DNA of 64,000 nt, from the NCBI RefSeq assembly GCF_010093535.1, contig NW_022985210.1, positions 365,048 through 429,047 on the forward strand. The letters are read 5' to 3'. Origin of the DNA: Lindgomyces ingoldianus (taxonomy: Eukaryota; Ascomycota; Dothideomycetes; Pleosporales; Lindgomycetaceae). Below, piece by piece: positions 22,651 through 34,641 of the stretch (position 1 is its first letter; every line of letters starts with the position of its first letter). The notes below the pieces were generated by a model. That model saw nothing but the letters and a program-made list of their open reading frames with translations, was not told the DNA's origin and did no database searches. Made by a program: the position numbers and the translations under genes.

Positions 22651-25142
22651 AGCTTTTAGACCTAGGTGTCCTACACACATATACTAGAGCTCTTTTAAGT
22701 CTAAGTGTAGAAATGTAGTCTATAAGTGTTAGCGTTTTAGAAGCATACTTTACACTAGTAAGTAAAAAAAAACAGCTTTATATTTAATAAACATAAGGTT
22801 ATGTTTTTAGTAGAGTGTTATAAGTACTCTATTCTTTTCTAGTGTGCTTATATATAGTGTATAGTTAAGTCTTAAATACTATAGTCTTTCTTCTTTTAAA
22901 TAAGCTTTTAAGATAATATTAATATAAAATCCTTTTACTATAACTACTTTTTTTAGTATAAGATCTTTTATGCACTTTTTTTTATACTTTATTTAACACT
23001 CTTGCAAGCTTTCTAGTTTTTATTCCCTAGATTAGAAATAACTAGGTGCTACCTTTTACTATATATAAACCTTAAGCTTTTTTAAATAACCTAAGTATAA
23101 GCAGCTTTATACTATTTACTAAGTGTGTAGCACTTTTATTATCTAGAATTATGCTTATAAAAAGTAGGTAAGTGTTAAAATTTATAGTTATATATATCTC
23201 TAGTTTTACTAAAAGCGCTAGGTTAATAAGTGTAGTAATAATGCTTTTTAAAAATGCTAGTTTATCTAATCCTTTAATAGCTTTTAAAGTAGAGAAGGCT
23301 TTGTCTAGAATTACATAGCCTTTTTTAAGCAGTGCAGCTTTTACTTTCTTATGCTACACTTACTTAAGCCTTTTAAAGATCTTTTAGTGTGTAGTTTTAC
23401 TAAGCGTTTTTAGCTTTTTAGTAACTGCTAATATAAAGTCTTTACAGTCTGCTGCTTTTTATAAATAAAGGGATTACCTTAAAGCTTTGCATAGGCACAA
23501 GTAGCCTAATTAGGCTAAAATAAATTAGGCTAACTTATTATCTAATTATCTACTAAGTGTTGTAAATATACCTATACCTTAGCTGCTTACGCGTAAGAAG
23601 TATTTTTAAAGTATTATTAAAAAAATCTTGCTAATTTTCTAAATTATTAGAGGCTTCTTGCTAAGTGCGCTAGCCTTTATAACCCTCTAGTGCATAGAGC
23701 GCGCCTAGTCTAGTGCAAGCTTTAGAGCTAGGGCGTCTAGAAAGTCTTGTGCAGCTAGCTAGCCTTCTACATTAAGAATTTTATAGGTCTTTACCTTAGT
23801 GTACAGGAAGTGCTACTGCTAGTACTAAGCTTCTAGAGTTATAGTGCTATACTTTACCTTAGTAAAGTAAGCTTTGTACTTTACTTATATAAAATTTTTT
23901 ATGCTTATGTCTGTTAGTGCTAGCTCTTATTTTAAGGCTTATATAAGTGCTTATAAAGTAGATTAGTTCTTTAATATAAGCTATATTATTACAGGTCTAA
24001 AAAGCTTTAGTGTAATAGTTACATTAACCTAGTTCTAGATTATTTAAAGATATGTTATATAAGAAGCCTAGTTGCTTAAGTAAGCTTAGTACTTAGTAAT
24101 ATCTATTTAGTACTATACATTAGCCTTTTTTAGAGGGTTCTTAGCAGTAATTACTCTAAGTATAGGCATCTTTAGAGCGCTGTTTATAGAATTTAGAGCG
24201 TCTAGTCTATCTAGATTAATTATGTCCTATAGGTTTTTGCTAAGAGTATAGAACTAGAGCTAGATAAACTAGAGAGGCTAGCTTACGTAGTCCTTTAGCT
24301 AGTATACTCTTGTTAGAAGAGGAGTATCTTAATTAGCTATAACATAGGCTTTAAAAGTAATAAAAATAAGTAAGGATAAAGAATAAAGCTTCTAAACAGC
24401 TTTTACTAGCGCTATAGTTACATAAGAAAAATTGTCCTAGGTTTTTAAAACGCTAGGCCTATAACTATAGAGGATAAAATAGCCTAGCAGTGGCTATTTA
24501 GAAGATTAGATAAAGTAACTCTTGCTATCTAAAAGAGCTAGAGGCTCTTCTTATATACACTAAGCTTTAGAACATAATATCTCTAGATCCTAAGCTGCGT
24601 CCCAGGCTCTAAGCCCTAGTCCCAGGCTCCGAGCCCCAGCCAAGGCTCTTAGTATACGCGACAAGTATTATTTAGAGCTTAAAGTAAAGTGTAAGTGTAG
24701 GTATAACTATAAAAAAGCTTTTTATAAAAATTCTAGAGTAATTTAAAGCTAGTTTAGCCCTATAAAGAATATTAAAGCTAAGTATAGCATTTAGAATAAT
24801 AACATGTATAACTTTAATAAAATAAGCTTTATAATAGGCTAGATACCTACTAACTATACTTATGCCTAAAACTTTACTTTAAGCTTTAGATAACACTTTA
24901 TAAACATACTAAGCTAGTTTATGCTAATATAGCCTAGATTATGCTTAGCGCGCAAAGAATTAGCTATATTAGCTATAGCTTCTAGCTAAAAGAAAAATTA
25001 TTGCGCATATAGCTTAAGTATAGGCTTAATAATTACCTACTTTTTATTATTACTTAGCTTTTATAAGTTAGCTATAAAATTAGCTTATAAAAGTTATCTA
25101 GTGTGTAAGTTATTTATTATCTTTTAAAAAACTTTCTACATA

Positions 25143-27008
25143 ACGTACTTTATAAGCAAGTTGCTCACACACCTAAGTCGCTTACTTTTGCTAAGACCCC
25201 ACTCTAACAAACTCTATTATAGCCTATAACAACCCGCTCTAGCACTATATAGTACAGTACAGCCTAGAATATTATTTAGATACTACTTCTACTTCTTGCT
25301 TACATGTTTGCGCGTTATGCCTAGTCTAATTACACTATCTGCAGCGCCTTTAGAATAGCTTACCTACTTTAGCTTACACCTACTTCTTTACTTTTTTCCT
25401 ATTACTGCGCGCCTTAAACTCCTTTAAAGCTATTAAGTGTAGGCCTTTTTAAATTATTAAGGTTTTTTTTGCCTTAATTTACTTTTTTTTATATAATTTA
25501 TATTATATAGCAGCTTTATTAGCTGCTTAAAGCTTAGTAATTTCTTATTATGCTAACACTAGCTTATACATAATTATTACTACCCTTTTTAAGACCTTCT
25601 TAAATGCCTTAACTATAAAAGTTAGTAAACTATTTATATGCTTTTAAATTTTTATTTTTATAAGCATTAATTATAACTTAAGTTCTAGAGTATTACTTAA
25701 GGTTTACAACTACTAGGGCTTATTATATATAAGTAGTAGTAGTAATAAAGTACACAACTTTATATTAAGGCCTATTATAACTTATTATAGGTTAAAAAAA
25801 ACTAATCTAGCACTTTAAAACTTTTTTTAGATATTACTAAAAGTAATTATAGCATTATAAGCTGCTTTAAAGCATAGTAGAAACTTTATTTTTATAATAT
25901 AAGTAATTTAGTTATGCATAAGGTTTTTAGCTTAGCACTTATACACCTTTTTTAAAAGAGTAAAACAACCTACATTAAGTAGCTATAAAAAGTGTAATAA
26001 GTAAAAAAGTATATAAATAGTAATAATCTTATTATCTTTATAGTATTACTAGAAATAAAGTAAGTTATAGCTTTTATAGCTGTTAATAAGTAGTAGACAG
26101 TAGCTGCTAATAGTACACTTCTTTATATGCATGTTAAAGTGCTTTAACTAGTTTAGACTAAGCTAATTAGTAGTCTAGCTGCACTTAGAGATTATAATAA
26201 CTTAATTTTAAAGTAGATTTTTCTTTTTATACTAGTTTAAAAAGTAGTTACTACTCTAAAAGATAATAAAAAGTAAAATAGCCTACTTTTTAGTATTAAT
26301 GCCCTAGATAGCTGTTGTCTACTCTTAGTTACCTAGCTAAACTACTTTTAGCTGTCTTTATCTCTCTAAACTTATAACAACTACTTTAGTAGATATTTAG
26401 CCTATTATAAACCTTATCTTATTAAAGTTGTACATGTTGTTATCTTAGATGCTATACTTAGCTTTAATATTTTTTATAAAGTTAAACTAGCTTTAAATTA
26501 CTATAAAATTCTTATAAAAAGCTTTTTTATAGTTATACTTACACTTAAACTTTACTTTAAGCTTTAAGTAACACTTAACAAACATATTAAGCTAGTTTAT
26601 GCTAATATAGCCTATATTATGCTTAGCGCGCAAAGAATTAGCTATATTAGCTATAGCTGCTAGCTAGGGGGGAAATCCTTGCGCATCTAGCTTAAGTATG
26701 TGCTAAATAATTACCTACTTCTTATTATTATCTAGCTTTTATAAGTTAGCTATATAATTAGCTTAGAAAGGTTATCTAGTGTGTTAGTTACTTATTATCT
26801 TTTAAAAAACCCTATAGATAGCTGCAGCGCGTTAGTTAGAAAGTGTTATGTTTTATTTAAAAGCTTAAAGTGTAAGCTGCATCTAACATTTTTTTAACAC
26901 ATTTAAGTAGTGTTGTTAGAAATGCATTAGTGTAGAAAAGGTAGTGTAGTAGGGTCTTAGCAAAAGTAAGTAACTTAAGTGTGTAAGCAACTTGCCTATA
27001 AAGTACGT
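25143..27008 (-). mobile_element. Full-length Fot1/pogo-like transposon, RIP-dead
   Basis: 1866 bp between TA target sites (25141-25142 and 27009-27010), close to the about 1.9 kb of Fot1-type elements. Terminal inverted repeats read ACGTACTTTATAAGCAAG at the left and mirror at the right (CTTGCCTATAAAGTACGT). They include a GGTGTGTAAGCAACTTG segment shared with all the foldbacks. It is inserted in the right arm of foldback (i). Confidence 0.88.
25250..26860 (-). pseudogene. Fot1-like DDE transposase relic
   Basis: Minus-strand decayed frame. The C-terminal zinc-knuckle region lies at about 25290-25345 and the catalytic DDE_1-type part in the middle. The N-terminal CENP-B/HTH part is at about 26560-26800 (patterns such as NIANSLRAK... 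and LGYISIN in the same positions as in the copy at 11356). Stops are frequent throughout. This is the only copy in the window that still spans all domains, so it best represents the autonomous parent of the foldbacks. Confidence 0.7.
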
Positions 27009-27200
27009 TAGCTATAGAATATTATTCTAAAAGTGTTGTGTCTTATTTAGAAGCTTATAGTATAAGCTATATTTAATAGCTTTTTAGCATGTCTAAGTAG
27101 TGTTATTAGAAATGCATTAGTATAACAAAAGGTGTTTAGTAAGGTCTTAGCAAAAGTAAGTAACTTAGGTGTGTAAGCAACTTGCTTGTTAAGTATGTTA

Positions 27201-27880
27201 ATTAGAGAAAGTTAGGTATGCCTAGAGCTTAAAGTAAAGTTTTAAGCATAAGTATAGTTAATAAATATTTAGCTTATTATAAAGCCTATTTTGCTAAAGT
27301 TATATATGTTATTATTCTAAATGCTATACTTAGCTTTAATATTCTTTATAAGGCTAACCTAGCTCTAAATTACTCTAGAATCTTTATAAAAAGCTATTTT
27401 ATAGTTATACTTATGCTTAAACTTTACTTAAAGCTCTAGATAACACTTTATAAACATACTAGGCTAGTTTATGCTAATATAGTCTAGATTACACTTAGCG
27501 CGTAAAGAATTAGCTATATTACCTGTAATTACTATTTAAGAGGAAAATCTTTACGCAAATTGCTTAAGTATGTTCTTAATAATTACTTCCTTTTTATTAT
27601 TACTTAGGATGTGTAAGTTAGCTATAGAATTAGCTTATAAAAGTTGTCTAGCACCTTACTTATTTATTATTTTTTAAGGGACTTTATATATAGCTACAGC
27701 ATGTTTCTTTAAGAGCTTTATGTTTTGTTTAAAAGCTTAGAGCATAAGCTATATCTAACATTCTTTTAGCATGTCTAAGTAGTGTTATTAGAAGTGCATT
27801 AGTATAGAAAGAGTAGTTTAGTAGAGTCTTAGCAAAAGTAAGCAACTTAGGTGTGTAAGCAACTCGCCTGTAAAGTACGT
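27201..27880. mobile_element. Foldback Fot1-derived element (ii), left-truncated
   Basis: It begins inside the short left arm (GCTTAAAGTAAAGTTTTAAG at about 27231), crosses the same inversion breakpoint (about 27255) as the other foldbacks and continues through the long right arm. The intact terminus TGTAAAGTACGT ends at 27880. The right flank is TC rather than TA, because it abuts the truncated element (iii). Confidence 0.65.
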
Positions 27881-29029
27881 TCCTAGATAACTTTTATAAG
27901 CTAATTTTATAGCTAACTTATAAAGGCTAAGTAATAATAAAAAGTAGGTAATTATTAAGCCTATGCTTAAGCTATATGCGTAAGGATTTTCCTCTTAGCT
28001 AGCAGCTATAGCTAATATAGCTAATTCTTTACACGCTAAGCATAATCTAGGCTATGTTAGCATAAACTAGCTTACAGTAAAGTTTAAGTGTAAGTATAAC
28101 TATAAAACAGCTTTTATAAGAATTCTAAAGTAATTTAAAGCTAGTTTAGCCTTATAAACAATATAAAAGCTAAGTATAGTATCTAAAATAATAACATGTA
28201 TAACTTTAATAAAAGAGGCTTTATAATAGACTAGATATCTACTAACTATACTTATACTTAAAACTTTACTTTAAGCTTTAGATAACACCTTATAAACATA
28301 CTAGGCTAGTTTATGCTAATATAGTCTAGATTACACTTAGCGCGTAAAGAATTAGCTACATTAGCTACAGCTACTAGCTAAGAGGAAAATCCTTACATAT
28401 ATAGCTTAAGCATAGGCTTAATAATTACTTACTCTTTAATATTACTTAGCGTTTATAGGTTAGCTATAGAATTAGCTTATAAAGCCTGTCTAGTATGTAA
28501 GTTATTTATTATTTTTTAGAAGACTGTATATAGCTGTAGTATATTATTTTAAGAGTGTTATGTTTTATTTAAAAGCTTAAAGTATAAGCTATATGTCTGT
28601 ACGCAGCAGCAGCGTCGCGGCCTAGATACAAGCGATCGCGCACGAGCAGGATCACGTATCTATGTCACATGATGCTCGTGCGCGAACCTCTGTGCGCGAA
28701 CATCTAGATATCCCCCTTTTCCTCTGTATAAAGAAAAGACAAGAGTAATAGAACTAAAAACATGTTGCCTTTACCTTACCTACCTTATACGCTATGCACA
28801 CTATACACTACTCTTACTTTTGCTACTTAAGTGCTTATACTATAAGTAGCTAGCTATTAGAGCTTATTTAACACTAATTAGTAGTTAATTTAATTAACTG
28901 TAAATTAGTAAAAGTAATAATAAAGTACTTACACTTTATAAGGTACTTTATTTTGTTACTTATTTCTTAGGAAAAGTAACAACAGAGCACCTATACTTTA
29001 TAAGGTACTTTATTTAGTTACCTATCCCT

Positions 29030-29560
29030 TAGGATAGCATATTAATCCTTTGCATTATACAGCAAGCTCTGCTACTATATAAAGTAAAAAGGAGATAGTG
29101 TAAGACACACACTAAAGCTACTAAAGCTGTATAACCTAGCAGCTAGATAATAGCACATTAATTTTTTACATTATACAGCAAGCTCTGCTACTGTATAAAG
29201 TAAAGAGAAGATAGTGTAAAGCACACACTAAAACTATTAAAGCTGCACAACCTAGCAGCTAGATAATAATAGTAGTACCTACGTAATCTACTGCACAAGC
29301 AATTAACTTTACACCTTATAAGGCACTTTATTTTATTACTTATTTCTTAGAAAAAGTAATAATAAAGCACTTACACTTTATAAGGTACTTTGTTTAGTTA
29401 CTTATTTTTTAAGATAGCAGATTAATTTTTTGTATTATACAGCAAGCTCTGCTACTGTACAAAGTAAAAAGGAGATAGTGTAAGGCGCACACTAAAGCTA
29501 TTAAAGCTGCACAACCTAGTAGCTAGACAATAGCAGTACCTGCGTAATCTACTAGAAAAG
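29030..29560 (+). repeat. Leader tandem repeats of copia B (3 units)
   Basis: Three units of the AGCAAGCTCTGCTACT-containing repeat, at about 29040, 29160 and 29425. The third is separated by a duplicated ACTTTATAAGGTACTTT spacer. Confidence 0.75.
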
Positions 29561-32500
29561 CAATTAACTATACTATTATAATAAAATTCTATTAGCAACT
29601 AACAACTCTGCGTAATAATAGAAAAAATAAAAAATAATTTTTATTATATAAATAACTTATAAAGAACATAAGAATATTAGAGGTAACACTACAAAACAAG
29701 ACTAGCCTAGAGTACTAGAATAATAAGATTAACATGTTAGAGGCTTTAATAAGCTTATAAACTTAATTATATATAAGTTACATAATTACTAATCTATGTA
29801 TAATAACTTAAAAGAGTGCTACCTTTCTAAGTGTGTATATAAAAAATTTTAAAAGATAGATACTATAAGACTTTTTAGCACTTAGCTACGCGTTTAAAAA
29901 GGAGCTTATATAAGTGCTAAAGAATAAGAGAATTACACTATAGCTAGGCACTAAAGGTACCTAAGCCTAGAAGCTATATAATATAGCATAAAAAAAAGTA
30001 ATTACACTAAAAAGGCTTTATATATAACTTTTATTACTATATAAGGCTTTACATAAAAGTAGACTAAATATAATGCTACTATTAACACTAAATGTACTAG
30101 CATTACCTGCTTCTACACTTTAGCTAGCACTACACTAATTACTGTATAAACAATACATGCTACCCTACCTAACGCCTACTCTACACCCTTAATTGTACAC
30201 ACTACTGCCTGCAGTAGTGTATGCACTACTAATACTACCTGCACAATCTATACTACATTATAACCTGTATAAACTTCTACCCTAAAGAGAAACTGCTAAA
30301 GAAAAACTCTTAGTAAATAAAATTATATAATTTTAAAAAGCATAAAAGAAAAATAATAACTATATAAGTTAACTATATAATATTTTTATAAATAAAATAA
30401 GAATTTTTATTAATCTATGTTAATAGCTAAATATCTAGAAAACTTAGTACATAAACATCTTTCTAGATATTCTAGAAGGTTAGGCAAATATGTACTATAT
30501 GCACAACATAGGCCTTAGATATAACTAGAAGCATTTGTACAACACCTTAAGTAGTTACTTTAACACTAATGTAAACTATAGCTAGTACTAGACAGACTAG
30601 ACAATAATAACTTTTATATAATGCTAATAAAAGAACTTTAATAAAAGTTTATATAAAGTTTTTAAAATAATAATTAATAAGCTTCTACTTATATAAAGGG
30701 CACTAGAAATAAAATTTTAAAAAGATGTTCTACTGCACACTACTATTATATAAGCCTATTAAGGATAACTAGAACTAGAACATGCTATATTTACTATTAA
30801 GCCCTTATATAAAGCCTTATTTAGCAACTTATAAGCATTACTTTAAGTTACTATAAACTAAAAGGTAAACTAATACTTCTAGAAACTGCCTAATATATAC
30901 TATATAAACTGCTAATATAACTTTGCATAATAAGAGTCTACATAACAAGAAGAAAGCTTCTCTTTGCGCAGAAGAGGATAATATAAAAGATTTTTATCTA
31001 GGTTTAGGCTACAATTTAGAGACAACTGCATGTAGATAAAAAAGTGCTTTGTCTGCTATAAAAAAGAATGTTAGTTATTAAACTACTTTTATAATAACTA
31101 TACATAAGTAAAAAACTAGTATATTACCTTATATAAAAATTTCTATAATAAAACTTTATTATATAAAGCTATTACTTTATACATTTAAGACTTTAAAAGT
31201 TACTTTAAAGAAAAAAATAATTTGCATAATAAAAAAATAAAATAAAAAAGTAAAAATGCTAAAAAAGCTATTAACTACTTTACCTCTACTGCTTATCTAT
31301 ACTATGCAACAGAAAAGAACATCTACAGCATTAAACCTAAAGAATATGCTAAGCAGTTTATCTTTAACAACTAATACTATACAGTATACTAAGGTAAACT
31401 ATAGAATATAGGCGTAGCAAAAATTTCTACTATTAGTAAGTTTTAACTTAAAGCGTACATATAAAAAAACTTATATATAGAAATTAATTAGACACTTAGC
31501 TAAACAGATATTAGCTTTAGAGGCTAAATACTAAAGAGATTAATTAGTACTATATAAATTTAGAACCTAATTAGTCTAGTTACATACTATATTTTAGAGA
31601 CTTTAACACTATTTTTGCTATTACTAGTAAATGCTAACTAACTTAAAGCATACTTTAATAACATTTTAAATATTATTATATATAAAGATAAAACTACTAT
31701 ACTTATTATATAAAAATAAAAACACTTTTTTTTTAATATTAGTAAAAAAAAATCTATGTCTTTTTTTACTAAATTAAAACTCTACTGCCTTTACTAACAA
31801 TTTAGACACCCTTGCATAAAAAAACTCTAGAAGATGCTAACTAGCGCTAGCTATAATGTTAATGCTGTAGTGCTAGAAGAGATTAAGAAGTTTTACTACC
31901 TTTGCTAATTATATAACTAGGCTTTATAAAAATTTAAGTTTATAATTAAAAATAACACTTACTTTAACTATAAAGTTATTATTAATATTATATAAATTAA
32001 TAATAAAGATGTTTTACATATTATTAATATAAACACATTATTTTAGGCTGCTATATTCCTAAAATCTATGTCTACACAAGATACCTAAGATGCACTATGC
32101 AAATGCTAAATTAACACTTATTAAAAACCTTTAGACTATATTATATATAACCTTAGTATAAACTTTGCTTTAAAGAATTTTTAAGCTTATATAAAAATTA
32201 TAGAAGCTATATACAGGCAGATGCCTATAAAAGTATATTAGGTAGTTAAAAAGGTTAAGCGCACACACGCACTTTTCTAATAAGTGTTTAACATTTGAAA
32301 GACTAAGTTAGGTAACTATATAGATAATAAGGCTATTCTATAGATAGCAGTTAAGGCTCTAAATAATATAGCTAGCCTGCACAGTCTAGTACCTACGCTG
32401 CTAGTTTTTAGAGCATACCTAAGAATTAACCTAGACTTTTTACTATTACTAGATATTATTATATAAGTAAGCGTAGAATAAAAAGTAATAAAAATACTTT

Positions 32501-34641
32501 AAAAAAACTATATAAAAGTAAATATTAATTATATAATTAACACTTATAATAGCTTTATAACACATAAAGTTTTTAACCTTTCTTTTAGCTTAAAGATTAT
32601 AGCATAGAGAGAGAAGAAAGGCTAGACTAGCCTATATAAAATTAAAAGCATTAAAAAAAAAGACATTATTATTAAAAAAAAATAGCCTACTAAAGCTCTA
32701 ATATACACAGGTTAAACTGTACTATAAAAAAAAAGATTACTTACTTATAATAAATAACTTAAATAAACTAATCTCTATATAAAAAGATCTTTTAAAGAAA
32801 AGGAAAAAAAAATAGCTTTATAAAAATATTATAAAAGCAAAACTAAAGCCTACTATAGACTAAGCCCCTTAGAATAGCAATGCTGCACTAGTGCAAAAGG
32901 AAAATATAGATACTAGAAAAAGTAAAAAGCAAAAGAAACCTGTATAAAGTCTAGACTAGGTATTTCTAACCTAGAAAAAAAAGAATAATTAAGCCTTATT
33001 TATTAAGCTTTATATAGATAGTGTAATTACTATACCTAAAAAACTATTTAAGAAATTAGACTACATAGAGATAAACACTTTAATTACTAACAGTACTTTT
33101 AAGGTTATAGCGTATAACTTAATAAAGTATAAAGGTTAGATTTTTAACTTTTACTTTATATAAAAAGTAAAAAGTAAAACAACTTAACTATATAAAAAAT
33201 TTTACTTAGTGTTTACTAGCTACTTAGATAAAAAAAAAAAAATTCTTACTTAGTTACTAACTATCTAGAGAATAAGCTAGAGACTACTTTTAGCTATAAA
33301 AGTAAGCCTAAAAGCTATATATAAAATACATTTTAAACTATGTAATATTATATAAGTATACATTTAATTAATAGATAAGCTTATGCGCACACTATATATA
33401 AAGCTACTAAAGAAGATGCACTAGAGCTTTTTACTAAATATAATACTCTAGGTTATATAACTCTTATATAAAGCTGCTAAATTAAGACTATATTAGTTTA
33501 AAATATACTAAAACTACTATAAAAAAAAGCTGCGCATGCACATCTTTTTATATAACTTTTACTTTTTAATTACTAATAAAAAAGAGCACACTTTTAGTGT
33601 TACTAGCTTATAGATAAATAATACTTTAAGCATTATAATAAAAAATTTTATGTAAAAAGAAGAAAAAAAACTATAGAAAGTAAAGTTTTATATAAAAAGT
33701 AAGACTATTCTAGTAAAGAAGCAACTTATTAAGTTTAATAGTAAAAAAATTAAACTTACACATAACATAGTAGTTTTTACTTAAAAGAAATAAGTAAGCT
33801 ACTTTTATATAATTAACCTAGAGAATAAAAATGCTGTATAATAATATATTAAGTAATATATAAAAAGAGTATATATTATATTTATATGTTAACTAGAAGC
33901 AGTATTTAACTTATTTATTACTATATAAACTATAGACTTTTTATATAATAACATTAACACACTTAACATATAAATTTAATAGTAGATAGATAATAGTAAG
34001 CATAGTCTTACCTTTCTACTATTATAGCTTAATAGTGTAAAGCTGTTTATTTTTATAAATAAATTATTTACTAATAATAAAAACTTTAGCTTATAGCTAG
34101 AATTTTTAATTATATTAAGTAATAAAAACTATATAAAGTAAAGTAACTACTTTAAAATACTAAGTAATATTATACACTAGAATTCTACTAAGTATAAAAG
34201 AGTAACTAGAAGTGTTCTTACTAGTAAACTATATAAAATAGTTAAAAAGTTTAATAATATAATTACTTTTAGTATAACTTTATAGTAAATTATATAAACA
34301 CTTAAACTACTACTAATTTTAGTAGTAATCTATATAGATTTAAGGTCTTTATATAATTACTTTATTAAGCTAGGCACTACTAGTAAAAAGTAACTTATAA
34401 TTAACATTATATTACTTTATAAATTATATAAAAAAAAGAAAATTACTAAGATTAAGTAAATTAATAGTAAAAATAACTTAGTAAATGTATGTATAAAAAA
34501 AACACTAAACTAGGCTTTTTAATTATTAGTTCTAACTAACTGCCTCTCTGTTTAGATAGAAGCATCTGTAGACTAGCTAGATCCTGTGCGCAAAAATGCC
34601 TTAAACTAACTAAACTAATAACGCCTTTATATAAAGCTTAT

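Larger units (their letters stand above)
10052..24663 (-). mobile_element. Ty1/copia retrotransposon, minus strand, heavily nested
   Basis: LTRs lie at 10052-10464 (3' LTR for the minus element, containing a gap and a minisatellite) and 24466-24663 (5' LTR). They start TGTAGAGG (TATAGAGG at the right) and end CGCAACA/CGCGACA. A perfect 5-bp target duplication AGTAT flanks the whole unit (10047-10051 and 24664-24668). A purine tract (AGGGGGTG on the minus strand) directly precedes the 3' LTR. Integrase and reverse transcriptase relics are readable on the minus strand. Later insertions inside it are a Fot1-like element (11356-12488), copia copy A (13226-19602) and a solo LTR (20653-20855). A GC-rich patch at about 10800-11080 near its 3' end is less RIP-damaged. 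The element is dead. Confidence 0.85.
9615..27198. mobile_element. Foldback Fot1-derived element (i), host of the first nest
   Basis: Terminal inverted repeats begin ACGTACTTTACAAG at 9615 and end CTTGTTAAGTATGT at 27198, each flanked by TA (9613-9614 and 27199-27200), the target of Tc1/mariner-pogo transposons. Parts belonging to the element itself are 9615-10051, 24664-25140 and 27009-27198; the rest is inserted later DNA. The left arm reads the N-terminal half of a Fot1-like transposase up to about 24858. There it abuts a shorter inverted copy of the same 5' end, so the element is an inverted dimer. All frames are destroyed by RIP-type stops. It lacks the catalytic C-terminal half and so must have been mobilised in trans. 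Confidence 0.75.
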
